A stretch of DNA of 16,285 nucleotides from Planctomycetaceae bacterium (lineage in GTDB: Bacteria; Planctomycetota; Planctomycetia; Pirellulales; Thermoguttaceae): assembly GCA_003509805.1 (NCBI GenBank), contig DOMV01000442.1, positions 1 to 16,285 of the forward strand, in the 5' to 3' direction. The first letter of the stretch is position 1. Each line of letters opens with the position of its first letter. Shown in pieces: positions 1 through 7,319 of this stretch. A model generated the notes under the pieces. That model saw only the letters and a program-made list of their open reading frames with translations. It was not told the DNA's origin and searched no databases. Made by a program: the position numbers and the translations under genes.

Positions 1-1
1 C

Positions 2-2347
2 GCCCCGATCCAGGAGTATGCCGACGCCGCACAAGGCGTGGCCCTGGGCGCGACGGAGCGCCTTGTAACCGTCGTTTCCGGCATAATCGATCAACATGCC
101 GATCCCGCCGATCGTCGAACCCTGCGCGACGTCGACGGCCGTGTAGGTCGTATTGCCTTCGACGTTGATCAGCAAGGATGCTCCGAGAATCGAACCGCCC
201 TGGACGCCGGGCTTCGAAGCCGTGTAAACGTCGTTTCCCGGGCCGACGTCGATCAGGACGAGCACGGGCCGGTTGATGTTGCAGGTCCCTTCACGATAGG
301 TGTCGTTGCCGCCGAGATCGATCACGCAAACGACATCCTTGAAATCCGCCGAATCGAGATCGTAGGTGTTGTTTTCCCGGCCTCCGATCAGGATGTCGCC
401 CGTCGGCGCCACGACGCGCTGGAATTTCTGCCCGGATATCATGACGTGTTCATAGGCGTCTTCCGGGAGCTGCGCGAGGAGGTCGAGCAACTTCCTGCTC
501 GTCAAGGGAGCGAACGCGTCGCCCGCCTGGTGGACGCCGGTTTTGTCCATCTTTTCCATCAGCGAACAAAGACGGCGACCGAAACTGCGATTCGGGATCG
601 TATGGCCGTTGACACAGCCGCTCCCGCTGAAAGTCTGGTACAGGTTGGTCGCCAACTCGTTCTGCTCGGCGGTCGTCAGCGTCGATAACGCGCGACTCAT
701 GCCGACCTGGGCATCCGTGGTCGCCTTGACGACGGCATCGACCGCGCATTGCGGCGTCAAAATCCCGGCAAATTGAACGCCGTCGTCGTTTCTTGCCGAA
801 ACATCGAGTTTCTCGCGAATCATTTTCAGCGCTTGCGCGAAACGGGTATGGTCGCCGATCAAGGCATGATGTAGCGAACGGCTGAATTCGTCGATTTCGA
901 CGACGGAACCGAGCACGTCGCTGTACAGTTTCACATACCAGCCGAGCCGGCAACGGGCGTCGATTTCGCTGTTCGTGTTCACGCTGTTGGTACTGCGCAA
1001 AGTCGATTTCGCGTAGTTCTGCCACATCCCCATGCGGCCGGTCATATTGCGACTCTTCAACCCGTTCATGATTTCATCGCGCAACAACTTGATCTTTGTC
1101 GCGGCATGGGGATCACCGACTTTTTTCATATCGACCGTTCCCCCGCCGCCGATAACGGGTTCATCGACGACCGGTTTATCCATGACCACGGTCGAATCGT
1201 CCTCCGCTCCGGAATTTGCGGTTTCTCCGGTCTCTGCATCCTCTGCTTCCTTTGCTTCTTTTGTATTTTCCGGAGAAGCGATTACTTCGAATACCTCCGG
1301 TTTCAGTTGTGCCGGGGTTTCCGATTCCTTCGCCTCGCTCTCCGATTCCTCGGGCGGCACGGTCGCTTTGGTGTCGACACCGTCTTCGAACTTCGTGTTC
1401 TCGGCGGATTCCCGCGGTTTTTCCGCTACGTTTTCTTCCGCCGCATTCTCCTGTTCATCCCGTGGAGCCGCTTCAACGGAAGTCTCCGCATCGTCGTTCA
1501 ACAACCCGGCTTTGCTCGATTTTTCCTCCTCGCTCGTGTTTTCATCCTCTCCCGAAGCTGGTGCTTCCGGCGTTTGGGGGTCATCCGTTTCTTCCTCGTT
1601 CAACGATGATTCCGAGCCCTCGGCTGCCAAAATGTTTTCATTCGCCGTTTTGAGCAATCCCCGATCATGGCCCCGGTCATGCGTCGGAGCCACGGCATAC
1701 GATTCCGGTTCGACCGGTAAGAATTCAAACGTACGTGTCGTTGCCGTTTTACCGGCCGGGTTTTCCCGCAGCCCGCCAAAGGGAGAAACCGGAGAAGCGG
1801 AGACCGCTTCCGGTCGGCTCCAAGACGATGTCGTACTTTGGGGCGTATTCCTTTTCTCAACGGCACCGTCGGCGTCACTGTCCGTGGTTGTTGAGGCCGG
1901 CGTCGGTTGAGCGACTGCGCGAGGCGACGCCTCGGCTTTCAAGGCAATCGGTTCTCCACCCGGTCCGGCACCTTTTTTCCCGGGGGATGATTCATTCGGG
2001 ACGACCGCAACCCAACCGCTGGAATTTGCCTTCTGCTCCGGTTTCACGGCAAGCGGAACGGTCCGCATCGAATTCGGCCGAGGTTTACCCAATGCAAGCG
2101 GCTGTACCGATTCCGCTTCCGTGCTTTTGGGGACAAACCCGGTTGGAGTCGTCGGAGGAACGGAATTGGAAACCGACTTCGTCGGGGTAACGCTGGCGCG
2201 CAGCAGTGATTCAAAATCCTGGGAATTGTCTTCCGCATAAATCCCCGTGGACAGCGCACAGGGAACAAGCGCACAGAGAACCAATGCACTACCACGAAAA
2301 GACGCCAAACCGCGTCTTCTATCCTTTTTGCCCAATGTCGAGTTCAT
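2..2347 (-). CDS. Large exported protein with acidic linker and GGNDxY repeats (3' end beyond the window)
   Basis: The reading frame is open for 782 codons from an ATG at 2347 to the left edge, with no stop; the C-terminus is missing. Residues 1-38 look like a Sec signal peptide: a basic start (KKDRRR), a hydrophobic core (about 20-33) and an AxA-like site ending IYA before ED, so the protein is probably exported. Residues about 40-235 are Pro/Ser/Thr-rich, and about 236-405 are very Glu/Asp-rich low complexity, probably a disordered spacer. Residues about 410-650 look mixed and mostly helical, of no family I recognise. From about 650 a repeat appears with core hydrophobic-LID-x-x-GND-x-Y: tyrosines at 662, 684, 708, 735 and 761, spaced 22-27 residues, as in a beta-solenoid or calcium-binding repeat (inference). 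Similar exported proteins are common in Planctomycetes. Function is unknown. An AGGGAG lies 12 nt before the ATG, a rather long spacing. Confidence 0.85.
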   Translation of the reverse strand, partial: MNSTLGKKDRRRGLASFRGSALVLCALVPCALSTGIYAEDNSQDFESLLRASVTPTKSVSNSVPPTTPTGFVPKSTEAESVQPLALGKPRPNSMRTVPLAVKPEQKANSSGWVAVVPNESSPGKKGAGPGGEPIALKAEASPRAVAQPTPASTTTDSDADGAVEKRNTPQSTTSSWSRPEAVSASPVSPFGGLRENPAGKTATTRTFEFLPVEPESYAVAPTHDRGHDRGLLKTANENILAAEGSESSLNEEETDDPQTPEAPASGEDENTSEEEKSSKAGLLNDDAETSVEAAPRDEQENAAEENVAEKPRESAENTKFEDGVDTKATVPPEESESEAKESETPAQLKPEVFEVIASPENTKEAKEAEDAETGETANSGAEDDSTVVMDKPVVDEPVIGGGGTVDMKKVGDPHAATKIKLLRDEIMNGLKSRNMTGRMGMWQNYAKSTLRSTNSVNTNSEIDARCRLGWYVKLYSDVLGSVVEIDEFSRSLHHALIGDHTRFAQALKMIREKLDVSARNDDGVQFAGILTPQCAVDAVVKATTDAQVGMSRALSTLTTAEQNELATNLYQTFSGSGCVNGHTIPNRSFGRRLCSLMEKMDKTGVHQAGDAFAPLTSRKLLDLLAQLPEDAYEHVMISGQKFQRVVAPTGDILIGGRENNTYDLDSADFKDVVCVIDLGGNDTYREGTCNINRPVLVLIDVGPGNDVYTASKPGVQGGSILGASLLINVEGNTTYTAVDVAQGSTIGGIGMLIDYAGNDGYKALRRAQGHALCGVGILLDRG

Positions 2348-2349
2348 AA

Positions 2350-2459
2350 TAGTACAATTCTCCCTGAAAGCCCCAGTATGATCGGAATGTAGGAGCAATG
2401 CACAAAAAAGGCAAAACGGGAATGCGTGCGCCGTTTTTTCGACATTGCAAATTGTACTA
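2350..2459. repeat. Nested inverted repeats in the leader of the exported-protein gene
   Basis: TAGTACAATT at 2350-2359 is exactly the reverse complement of AATTGTACTA at 2450-2459. Inside lie two further inverted pairs: GCAATG (2395-2400) with CATTGC (2443-2448), and AAAACGG with CCGTTTT (about 2413-2437, 11-base loop). The inner pair is followed on the minus strand by T-rich sequence, so it could be a weak terminator for the methyltransferase gene upstream. The outer arms sit on either side of the possible promoter, so an operator pair is another reading. Neither role is proven. Confidence 0.45.
2386..2414 (-). promoter_or_regulatory. Possible sigma70-type promoter for the exported-protein gene
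   Basis: On the minus strand TTGCCT (2414-2409) is followed after 17 bases by TACATT (2391-2386). Each hexamer matches the consensus at about four of six positions. Transcription would start near 2379, about 30 bases before the ATG at 2347. The match is moderate and could be chance. Confidence 0.3.
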
Positions 2460-2581
2460 GTTAATTCGGTTATTACAGTGGTCCTCTTGAGGAAAAAGAA
2501 AGGAGGAGCAGGAAGATCGACAAGCAAACGAGAAAAACGAGGAAAAAAGGAACGGAACTAATCCGGCGAGAGCGTTTACAT
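2460..2581. other. Non-coding purine-rich stretch downstream of the methyltransferase gene
   Basis: No gene is seen here. The plus strand is strongly purine-rich from about 2488 to 2560, so RNA from the minus strand would be pyrimidine-rich just after the methyltransferase stop codon. No convincing GC-rich terminator hairpin is visible. CCTCTTGAGG (2482-2491) is a small palindrome with too short a loop to call. Confidence 0.4.
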
Positions 2582-3694
2582 TCATTTTGCCGCCGCAACC
2601 ATCACCTCTTGCTTATTGAATGCAAGCTGTTTGGCGCGAATCGAATGAAATCCCCAATGCCGGATCGTTTTGAGATATTCCGGGAGGGCTTCGGCCAGAT
2701 TCCAATGGAACAGCTTTAGTGTGAAAAGAAGTCCGCGAATTTTCATTTCCGGATGCAGAACCAGGTCTTCAAGGGCCCGTAGCGTGTATTGCGGGGCGAC
2801 ATTCATATCGGCAAGAATCCATCGTACTTTTCGAAAAGCCCGCACCTTTACTTTTCCCGTGCGACCGCGTAAATGAGTAAAATTGGGGTGATTCAAAACA
2901 GCCGGAGCCATCTCGCCGGGATCAAGGCCGATGACCTCCGCACCGCGTGCCAAAAGGGCCTGAGACGATCCTCCCGGAGCGGAACCGATATCCAGACAAC
3001 GCGTTCCGATACCGATCGGGAAGGCGGACCAACGTAACCCTTCTTCAAATTTCAACCAAGCCCGCGAAACGGCGTCGAATGGTAAAAGGAGAGGGGTAAT
3101 GCCGCCAGGCCACTGCGACATTGCATCCAAACGGCATGGCATCCTTGTTCCGATCCACCAGGTGTCTCGGTCAATCCCGATGCAATCGACAATCGTATCC
3201 GACAATTGAGCAGGCAGTTCCGGCAAATCGATTCCGCAGGCCCAGCGATTGGGCTGATCGATATGGGACGCTGCACGCTCCAAAATGTGCGCGACAAGCC
3301 GACCGTGAAGTTTGCGGGCGGATTCTCCCATTCCCGGCTCGAACCCATGTTCACCGGGCTGATACGCATCGCGTTGCCAGACATGAAATCGCAAATGTCG
3401 TTTTTCCTTAAAAAGAGGACCGTCGATATACCCCGCAAAGACTTTTTCAGCAACGGTCTCCAAATCCGGCGCCTCGATTTTTCCCAGAGAAAGGCCGATT
3501 GATCTCGCAAAAACAAGATTATTGTGAAAATCGGCCAACTCCTGTGGATCGATTTCATTGGTCCGGTCGGTTTTGAAGGTCAAAAAACCGGGACGCGAAA
3601 ACGCGGGGCGAAAACCGGAAATCCGGGCGATTTCCCTTTTCAAGGCGGATTCCGCGCCGATCTGGCAGGACATGTAAATAAATGAGGAATCCAT
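2582..3694 (-). CDS. RlmM-like 23S rRNA ribose 2'-O-methyltransferase (FtsJ-type)
   Basis: The 370-residue product matches E. coli RlmM (366 aa) in length and in its C-terminal half. RlmM uses SAM to methylate the 2'-OH of C2498 in 23S rRNA. A less conserved N-terminal half (about 1-190, the THUMP-containing part in RlmM) precedes a Rossmann methyltransferase domain with the SAM loop DIGSAPGG at 235-242. The FtsJ/RlmM catalytic tetrad K-D-K-E can be placed at K215 (LKFEE), D296 (LADM), K327 (TLKL) and E363 (KQEVMV). The ATG at 3694 has AAGGAG five bases upstream. The gene is divergent from homoserine dehydrogenase. The exact target nucleotide in this organism is not shown by the sequence; another rRNA site is possible, so no symbol is given. 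Confidence 0.85.
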   Translation of the reverse strand: MDSSFIYMSCQIGAESALKREIARISGFRPAFSRPGFLTFKTDRTNEIDPQELADFHNNLVFARSIGLSLGKIEAPDLETVAEKVFAGYIDGPLFKEKRHLRFHVWQRDAYQPGEHGFEPGMGESARKLHGRLVAHILERAASHIDQPNRWACGIDLPELPAQLSDTIVDCIGIDRDTWWIGTRMPCRLDAMSQWPGGITPLLLPFDAVSRAWLKFEEGLRWSAFPIGIGTRCLDIGSAPGGSSQALLARGAEVIGLDPGEMAPAVLNHPNFTHLRGRTGKVKVRAFRKVRWILADMNVAPQYTLRALEDLVLHPEMKIRGLLFTLKLFHWNLAEALPEYLKTIRHWGFHSIRAKQLAFNKQEVMVAAAK

Positions 3695-3714
3695 CGGCTC
3701 TCCTTGGACCTCCC

Positions 3715-3744
3715 TTGACGAGAGTGGGGCAAAACGACTATCCT
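3715..3744 (+). promoter_or_regulatory. Probable sigma70-type promoter of homoserine dehydrogenase
   Basis: TTGACG (3715-3720) and TATCCT (3739-3744) are separated by 18 bases. Transcription would begin near 3751, giving a leader of about 65 bases before the GTG start at 3816. It lies in the 121-base gap between two divergent genes, where a promoter is expected. Confidence 0.5.
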
Positions 3745-3801
3745 ACAGCATAGGTTTCGTTTCGGGAATGTGTCATCCGTCTTGCGTTGAATATTTCTTT
3801 T

Positions 3802-3807
3802 GGGAGG
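3802..3807 (+). promoter_or_regulatory. Ribosome binding site that decides the GTG start of homoserine dehydrogenase
   Basis: GGGAGG lies eight bases before the GTG at 3816. The upstream in-frame ATG at 3768 has no such site and would add 16 residues that do not resemble the family's N-terminus, so the GTG is preferred. Confidence 0.75.
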
Positions 3808-3815
3808 CTTTCGTA

Positions 3816-5135
3816 GTGAATACCGTCAATGTCGCACTCATCGGCTTGGGAACGATCGGAACAGGGGTTGCCCGGATTTTATCGGAATACGCGGACCGGA
3901 TTACCGATGCGGTCGGTTCACGCGTCGTACTGGCCAAGGTATGCGATAAAGACCTCTCACGCGAACGGGACATTACGCTCCCGGCGGAAATGTTGACTGA
4001 CGATTTCGAGCGCATCCTCGACGACCCGAGCATTTCGATCGTCATCGAACTGATCGGCGGCCTTGAACCGGCGCGAACAATGGTGCTGCGATCTCTGCAA
4101 AACGGGAAAAACGTCATCACGGCGAATAAGGCCCTGCTTGCCCAGCACGGCGCGGAGCTGTTCGATACGGCAAAAAAACACGGTGTGACGATCGCGTTCG
4201 AAGCGGCGGTTTGCGGCGGAATCCCCATCCTCGGCACGCTTGCCACCTCGCTCCAGGCAAACCGGTTCCAATCGATCCACGCGATTGTCAACGGGACAAG
4301 CAATTTCATCCTCTCCCAAATGGACGAGGCCGGAACAAACTACCAGGATGCCGTCAACGAGGCCCGACGACTCGGGTTCGCCGAAGCCGATCCGACGATG
4401 GACGTCGACGGAACCGATGCCGTTCAAAAACTTGCCATCCTTGCCCGGATCGCTTTTGGAGTCCGTGTGGATTGGAAAACGATTCCGCGAACCGGGATTG
4501 AGGCGATCGAAGCCATCGATTTCCGGTATGCCCGCGAATTAGGGTATAAAATCAAATTGCTCGCCGTCGCCGCCTCGACGGCAACGGGGTTGGAACTTCA
4601 CGTTTCGCCGACGCTTGTCCGGGAAACCAACCCGTTGGCCCGGGTCGACAACGCGTTCAACGCCGTTCGCGTGACCGGAGATTGTGTCGGCCCGGTTTTT
4701 TTCCAGGGGCTCGGCGCCGGTCGCATGCCGACCGCCTCGGCTGTTCTCGGCGACCTGATCGCTACGGTGCTCGGGCGGACGGCCATCACCTTCAAGGCCC
4801 TGGAGCTTTGGGAGGAAAACCGCAACGGGATTGCGGTGAAAGATCCGCGCGAAGTCCGCGGCAAATCGTTTCTCCGGATGCGCGCCGTCGATAAACCCGG
4901 CGTGCTGCATGAGATTTCCGGCGTGTTCGGAAGGCATGGGATTTCGATCGCCTCAATGATCCAACATGCCGGGGAAAATCGGGCGACGGGGGAACATCAG
5001 GAGGTCAAAACGCCCGTGTCGTTGATTTTGACGACACACGATGCCAGGGAAGGAGACATGAGGCATGCGATTGACGAGCTGGAACGCCTTGACTGCGTTT
5101 ATGGCAAGATCGTGAGAATCGGGTTGCTTGATTGA
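3816..5135 (+). CDS. hom: Homoserine dehydrogenase with C-terminal ACT domain
   Basis: The enzyme reduces aspartate semialdehyde to homoserine with NAD(P)H, the branch point toward threonine and methionine. The 439-residue length is typical of the stand-alone, ACT-containing form. Near the N-terminus is the dinucleotide-binding loop GLGTIGTG (10-17). The substrate domain carries TANK (102-105), NGTSNF (158-163) and the conserved block around EADPTMDVDGTDAVQK. By analogy with the yeast enzyme the catalytic residues would be E190, D201 and K205. Residues about 350-439 form an ACT domain (KPGVLHEISGVFGRHGISI), which in this family mediates feedback control by threonine. The GTG start is chosen because of its Shine-Dalgarno site. 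No threonine pathway neighbours are adjacent. Confidence 0.97.
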   Translation: MNTVNVALIGLGTIGTGVARILSEYADRITDAVGSRVVLAKVCDKDLSRERDITLPAEMLTDDFERILDDPSISIVIELIGGLEPARTMVLRSLQNGKNVITANKALLAQHGAELFDTAKKHGVTIAFEAAVCGGIPILGTLATSLQANRFQSIHAIVNGTSNFILSQMDEAGTNYQDAVNEARRLGFAEADPTMDVDGTDAVQKLAILARIAFGVRVDWKTIPRTGIEAIEAIDFRYARELGYKIKLLAVAASTATGLELHVSPTLVRETNPLARVDNAFNAVRVTGDCVGPVFFQGLGAGRMPTASAVLGDLIATVLGRTAITFKALELWEENRNGIAVKDPREVRGKSFLRMRAVDKPGVLHEISGVFGRHGISIASMIQHAGENRATGEHQEVKTPVSLILTTHDAREGDMRHAIDELERLDCVYGKIVRIGLLD

Positions 5136-5159
5136 CGGAGCGCGGTCGTTCCTCGCGGG

Positions 5160-5188
5160 TTGACAAGTCGCGGCAAAATGTTCATAAT
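5160..5188 (+). promoter_or_regulatory. Near-consensus sigma70-type promoter upstream of the OleB-like gene
   Basis: A perfect TTGACA (5160-5165) is followed after 17 bases by CATAAT (5183-5188, five of six consensus). Transcription would start near 5195. It implies that the hydrolase is transcribed separately from homoserine dehydrogenase, with a leader of about 70-100 bases. Confidence 0.6.
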
Positions 5189-5263
5189 GACGGGCGCCTT
5201 CGATTTCGTTCGAAAATGAAAGCCGCATCGTGACGTTTTCCCGACGGGGCGCGTTTCACACTA

Positions 5264-6202
5264 TTGCCAAAATCCCCTTCTCCGTTCATTCCCGTGGTAA
5301 AACCCAAGGAAATCTGGCGTCCGCTTTATCCTTTCGAGTCCCGTTGGTTGGAACTCGGCGACGGGTTGCGATACCATTATCTGGACGAACGGAAAGGGAA
5401 AAAAACAGGAGAGGCGCAACGGGAAGTCCTCCTCATGGTCCACGGGAATCCGACATGGTCGTTTTACTGGCGGGCTCTGGTTTCGGCGTTTCGCGACCGA
5501 TACCGGGTCGTCGCCGTCGACCACATCGGTTGCGGGCTTTCGGACAAGCCTTCGGAAGAAACGTACGAATACACCCTCGCGCGGCGAATCGACGATCTCG
5601 CGACCTTGGTTCAAGCGCTGGACCTCCGCGAAATCACGCTGCTCGGCCACGACTGGGGGGGAGCCATCGGAATGGGGGCCGCCTGCCGGCTCGAAGAACG
5701 GTTCAAGCGGATCGTTTTAATGAATACGTGTACCTTTCTCAGCACGTTGTGTCCGTTGCGAATCGCCGCCTGCCGTTTGCCCGTGCTCGGCCGGTTTGGG
5801 GTCCAGGGGCTCAACCTCTTCGCGCTTGCCGCGACGCGAATGGCCCTCGCCCCGGGGCATCGTTTACCGAAAGAAGTTCGCGCCGGCCTGCTTGCCCCTT
5901 ATGATTCCCGGCAAAACCGGGTGGCGGTCTACCAATTCGTCCGGGATATCCCCCTTTCGGAAAACCACCCGAGCTACGGTACGCTGCTCGCGATCGAAGA
6001 AAACCTGCGTTTGTTCCGCCGCAGGCCTGTTTGCCTGATCTGGGGAATGCTCGATTGGTGTTTTTCCCCCGAATTTCTCAAGCGTTTTCTCCAATTCTAC
6101 CCGGAAGCCGAGGTTCACCGCTTTACGGATGCGGGCCATTACGTCGTCGAAGAAGCCGCCGATCGCATCATACCGATTCTGGAACAATTCCTGGTGAAAT
6201 AA
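5264..6202 (+). CDS. OleB-like / haloalkane dehalogenase-like alpha/beta hydrolase
   Basis: The 312-residue protein has every hallmark of the haloalkane dehalogenase superfamily: HGNPTW (60-65, Asn and Trp shaping the halide/oxyanion site), nucleophile elbow GHDWGG with D130 and W131, acid candidate D264 (WGMLDW), and base H292 (DAGHYVVEE). The words DHIGCGLSDKP, YTLARRIDDL, LAPYDS and FVRDIPL recall OleB, a dehalogenase homologue that decarboxylates beta-lactones to olefins in long-chain hydrocarbon synthesis. This assignment is from memory of the family. OleA, OleC and OleD are not in the window. There is no signal peptide, so it is probably cytoplasmic. The start is uncertain: TTG at 5264 or in-frame GTG at 5294, neither with a good Shine-Dalgarno site. 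A true dehalogenase cannot be excluded. Confidence 0.85.
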   Translation: MPKSPSPFIPVVKPKEIWRPLYPFESRWLELGDGLRYHYLDERKGKKTGEAQREVLLMVHGNPTWSFYWRALVSAFRDRYRVVAVDHIGCGLSDKPSEETYEYTLARRIDDLATLVQALDLREITLLGHDWGGAIGMGAACRLEERFKRIVLMNTCTFLSTLCPLRIAACRLPVLGRFGVQGLNLFALAATRMALAPGHRLPKEVRAGLLAPYDSRQNRVAVYQFVRDIPLSENHPSYGTLLAIEENLRLFRRRPVCLIWGMLDWCFSPEFLKRFLQFYPEAEVHRFTDAGHYVVEEAADRIIPILEQFLVK

Positions 6203-6221
6203 CGCTTGGTGAAATGACGGT
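6192..6221 (+). repeat. Imperfect 15-base tandem duplication covering the OleB-like stop codon
   Basis: TGGTGAAATAACGCT (6192-6206) is repeated as TGGTGAAATGACGGT (6207-6221), 13 of 15 bases alike. The unit keeps the frame, so the terminal LVK-stop is duplicated with a TAA and then a TGA stop. Confidence 0.7.
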
Positions 6222-6228
6222 GACACAC

Positions 6229-6265
6229 CGGCGTCTTGTACTGAAAACGGCGCCGTACTTTTTTT
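6229..6265 (+). terminator. Intrinsic terminator of the OleB-like gene
   Basis: CGGCGTC (6229-6235) pairs with GGCGCCG (6249-6255), one G-U pair included, around a 13-base loop. A run of seven T (6259-6265) follows after three bases. It lies 27 bases after the hydrolase stop. On the opposite strand the stem is not followed by a T run, so it should not stop the converging cobalamin operon. Confidence 0.65.
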
Positions 6266-6306
6266 CTTCCGCGCGCTGCACTTTCAAACCGCCGTTCACT
6301 GTCGTC

Positions 6307-6332
6307 AAACCCCTTCGTTAAACCCCTTCGTC
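6307..6332. repeat. Short 13-base tandem repeat between convergent genes
   Basis: Two adjacent copies, AAACCCCTTCGTT (6307-6319) and AAACCCCTTCGTC (6320-6332), differ at one base. They lie in the non-coding gap 6203-6401. I see no clear terminator for the cobalamin operon in this gap. Confidence 0.6.
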
Positions 6333-6401
6333 AAATTTTGGAAATCCCTTGCTTTCAAAAGCTGTAACTCATTGATCGAAAAGATGGTCGGCGTTTTGTG
6401 T

Positions 6402-6680
6402 TCATGATGATGACTCGGAATCGCGGCGAACAATTTCTTTTAACTTTGTCACGACAAGATCGTAATGGGTGGGTTCGTGAGGAAAGGTGCATTGCGAACA
6501 GCACTTGATATCTTTCGATTCGCCGACATATTCGAAATTGCCGCCGCAACGATCGCCCAACGGATAAAGCGGGCAATAACAAAACAGGCAATTGAAAGAT
6601 TCGGGATCGATATTTTCGTGACAGGGAAAATAGCGGCAACCCGTGTTCCTGAAGAATTTGAAACTGTTTTTCATAGTCAT
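6402..6680 (-). CDS. Small cysteine-rich metal-binding-type protein (zf-like / Cys-rich small domain)
   Basis: This 92-residue product has nine cysteines (15, 20, 31, 34, 36, 45, 60, 61, 64) and histidines at 21, 68 and 72, in the words CRYFPCH, CLFCYCPLY, CGGNF and CCSQCTFPH. This matches what I know as the Cys-rich small domain family (Pfam zf-like, PF04071), which occurs alone or fused to cobalamin enzymes in anaerobes. Function is unestablished; binding of a metal or Fe-S cluster is inferred from the cysteines. It is the last gene of the cobalamin operon: its ATG follows the cbiC TAA with no gap, and GGAG sits in the cbiC tail, so translation is probably coupled. A second ATG lies two codons in. 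No signal peptide is seen, so it is probably cytoplasmic. Confidence 0.88.
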   Translation of the reverse strand: MTMKNSFKFFRNTGCRYFPCHENIDPESFNCLFCYCPLYPLGDRCGGNFEYVGESKDIKCCSQCTFPHEPTHYDLVVTKLKEIVRRDSESSS

Positions 6681-7319
6681 TTAGCCGGTTCTCCGTGCCT
6701 TGGCTTCGTACATGATGGCGTTGACAATCGCCGCCGCAACGTTGCTTCCCCCTTTTCTTCCTCTGGCAACGATGGAAGGAACGTCGAGCTCCAGGATTTT
6801 TTCCTTGGCTTCGATGACATTGACGAATCCGACGGGAACCGCGACGACCAGTTCCGGCAGACAAATTCCTTGCTCAATGACTTCGCAGAGCTTCAAAAGG
6901 GCCGTTGGCGCGTTACCGACGATGAAAATTGTCGGACCGGAAATGTTGCGCAGGGCATATTCCACCGCGACGGCGGAACGGGTCATGTTCGTTTCTTTCG
7001 CCTTTTGCACAACTTCGGGAGCGTCGATGAAACAATGAACCGAACCGCCGAATTGTGCGAGAATTCGCTTGTTGATTCCCGCCTCGGCCATCCGGGTATC
7101 CGTGACAACGTGAAAACCGCTGTAATTCAGCACGGAAATCGCGCGTTCGAGAACGTTTTCCGTGAAAACGAGGTTTTCCAGAAAATCCAAGTCGGCGGTA
7201 GTGTGAATTACCCGCTTGATGATCGACGCATTGGGACCGAGAGGTTTATCGCCCAATAATTGCGTGATGATTTCGAAACTGCGTTTCTCGATCTCGCCGG
7301 GATCAGTGATGAGGTCCAT
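6681..7319 (-). CDS. cbiC: Cobalt-precorrin-8 methylmutase
   Basis: CbiC moves the C11 methyl group of cobalt-precorrin-8 to C12, forming cobyrinate. The 212-residue length fits the family. The catalytic histidine is H39 in RVIHTTADLDF. Other family signatures are DTRMAEAGI (74-82), VGNAPTAL (134-141), PVGFVNVIEAKE (162-173) and RGRKGGSNVAAAIVNAI (186-202). The ATG at 7319 overlaps the end of cbiA by 17 bases and has AGGG upstream. An in-frame ATG farther upstream (7430) would add 37 residues read from cbiA sequence and is rejected. Confidence 0.96.
   Translation of the reverse strand: MDLITDPGEIEKRSFEIITQLLGDKPLGPNASIIKRVIHTTADLDFLENLVFTENVLERAISVLNYSGFHVVTDTRMAEAGINKRILAQFGGSVHCFIDAPEVVQKAKETNMTRSAVAVEYALRNISGPTIFIVGNAPTALLKLCEVIEQGICLPELVVAVPVGFVNVIEAKEKILELDVPSIVARGRKGGSNVAAAIVNAIMYEAKARRTG

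Noticed and set aside
2..400. RTX (hemolysin-type) calcium-binding repeats
   Set aside because: The repeats share GND but lack the GGxGxD nonapeptide spacing; the period here is 22-27 residues, so the RTX label would be wrong.
38..688. A plus-strand frame of 216 codons at the left edge
   Set aside because: It mirrors the repeat-bearing domain of the exported protein, whose minus-strand frame is continuous with the signal peptide.
1032..1910. A long Ser-rich plus-strand reading frame (292 codons)
   Set aside because: It is antisense to the acidic linker of the exported protein; Glu/Asp codons read backwards yield Ser/Phe-rich open frames. No family resemblance or good start site.
5230..5904. 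A 224-codon plus-strand frame overlapping the hydrolase
   Set aside because: Shifted frame of the OleB-like gene; the competing frame contains all catalytic motifs.
6247..6256. Perfect 10-base palindrome ACGGCGCCGT as an operator
   Set aside because: Part of it forms the right arm of a better terminator hairpin followed by seven T, which explains it more simply.
6465..7259. A 264-codon plus-strand frame
   Set aside because: Antisense to cbiC and the Cys-rich gene, both with clear family motifs.
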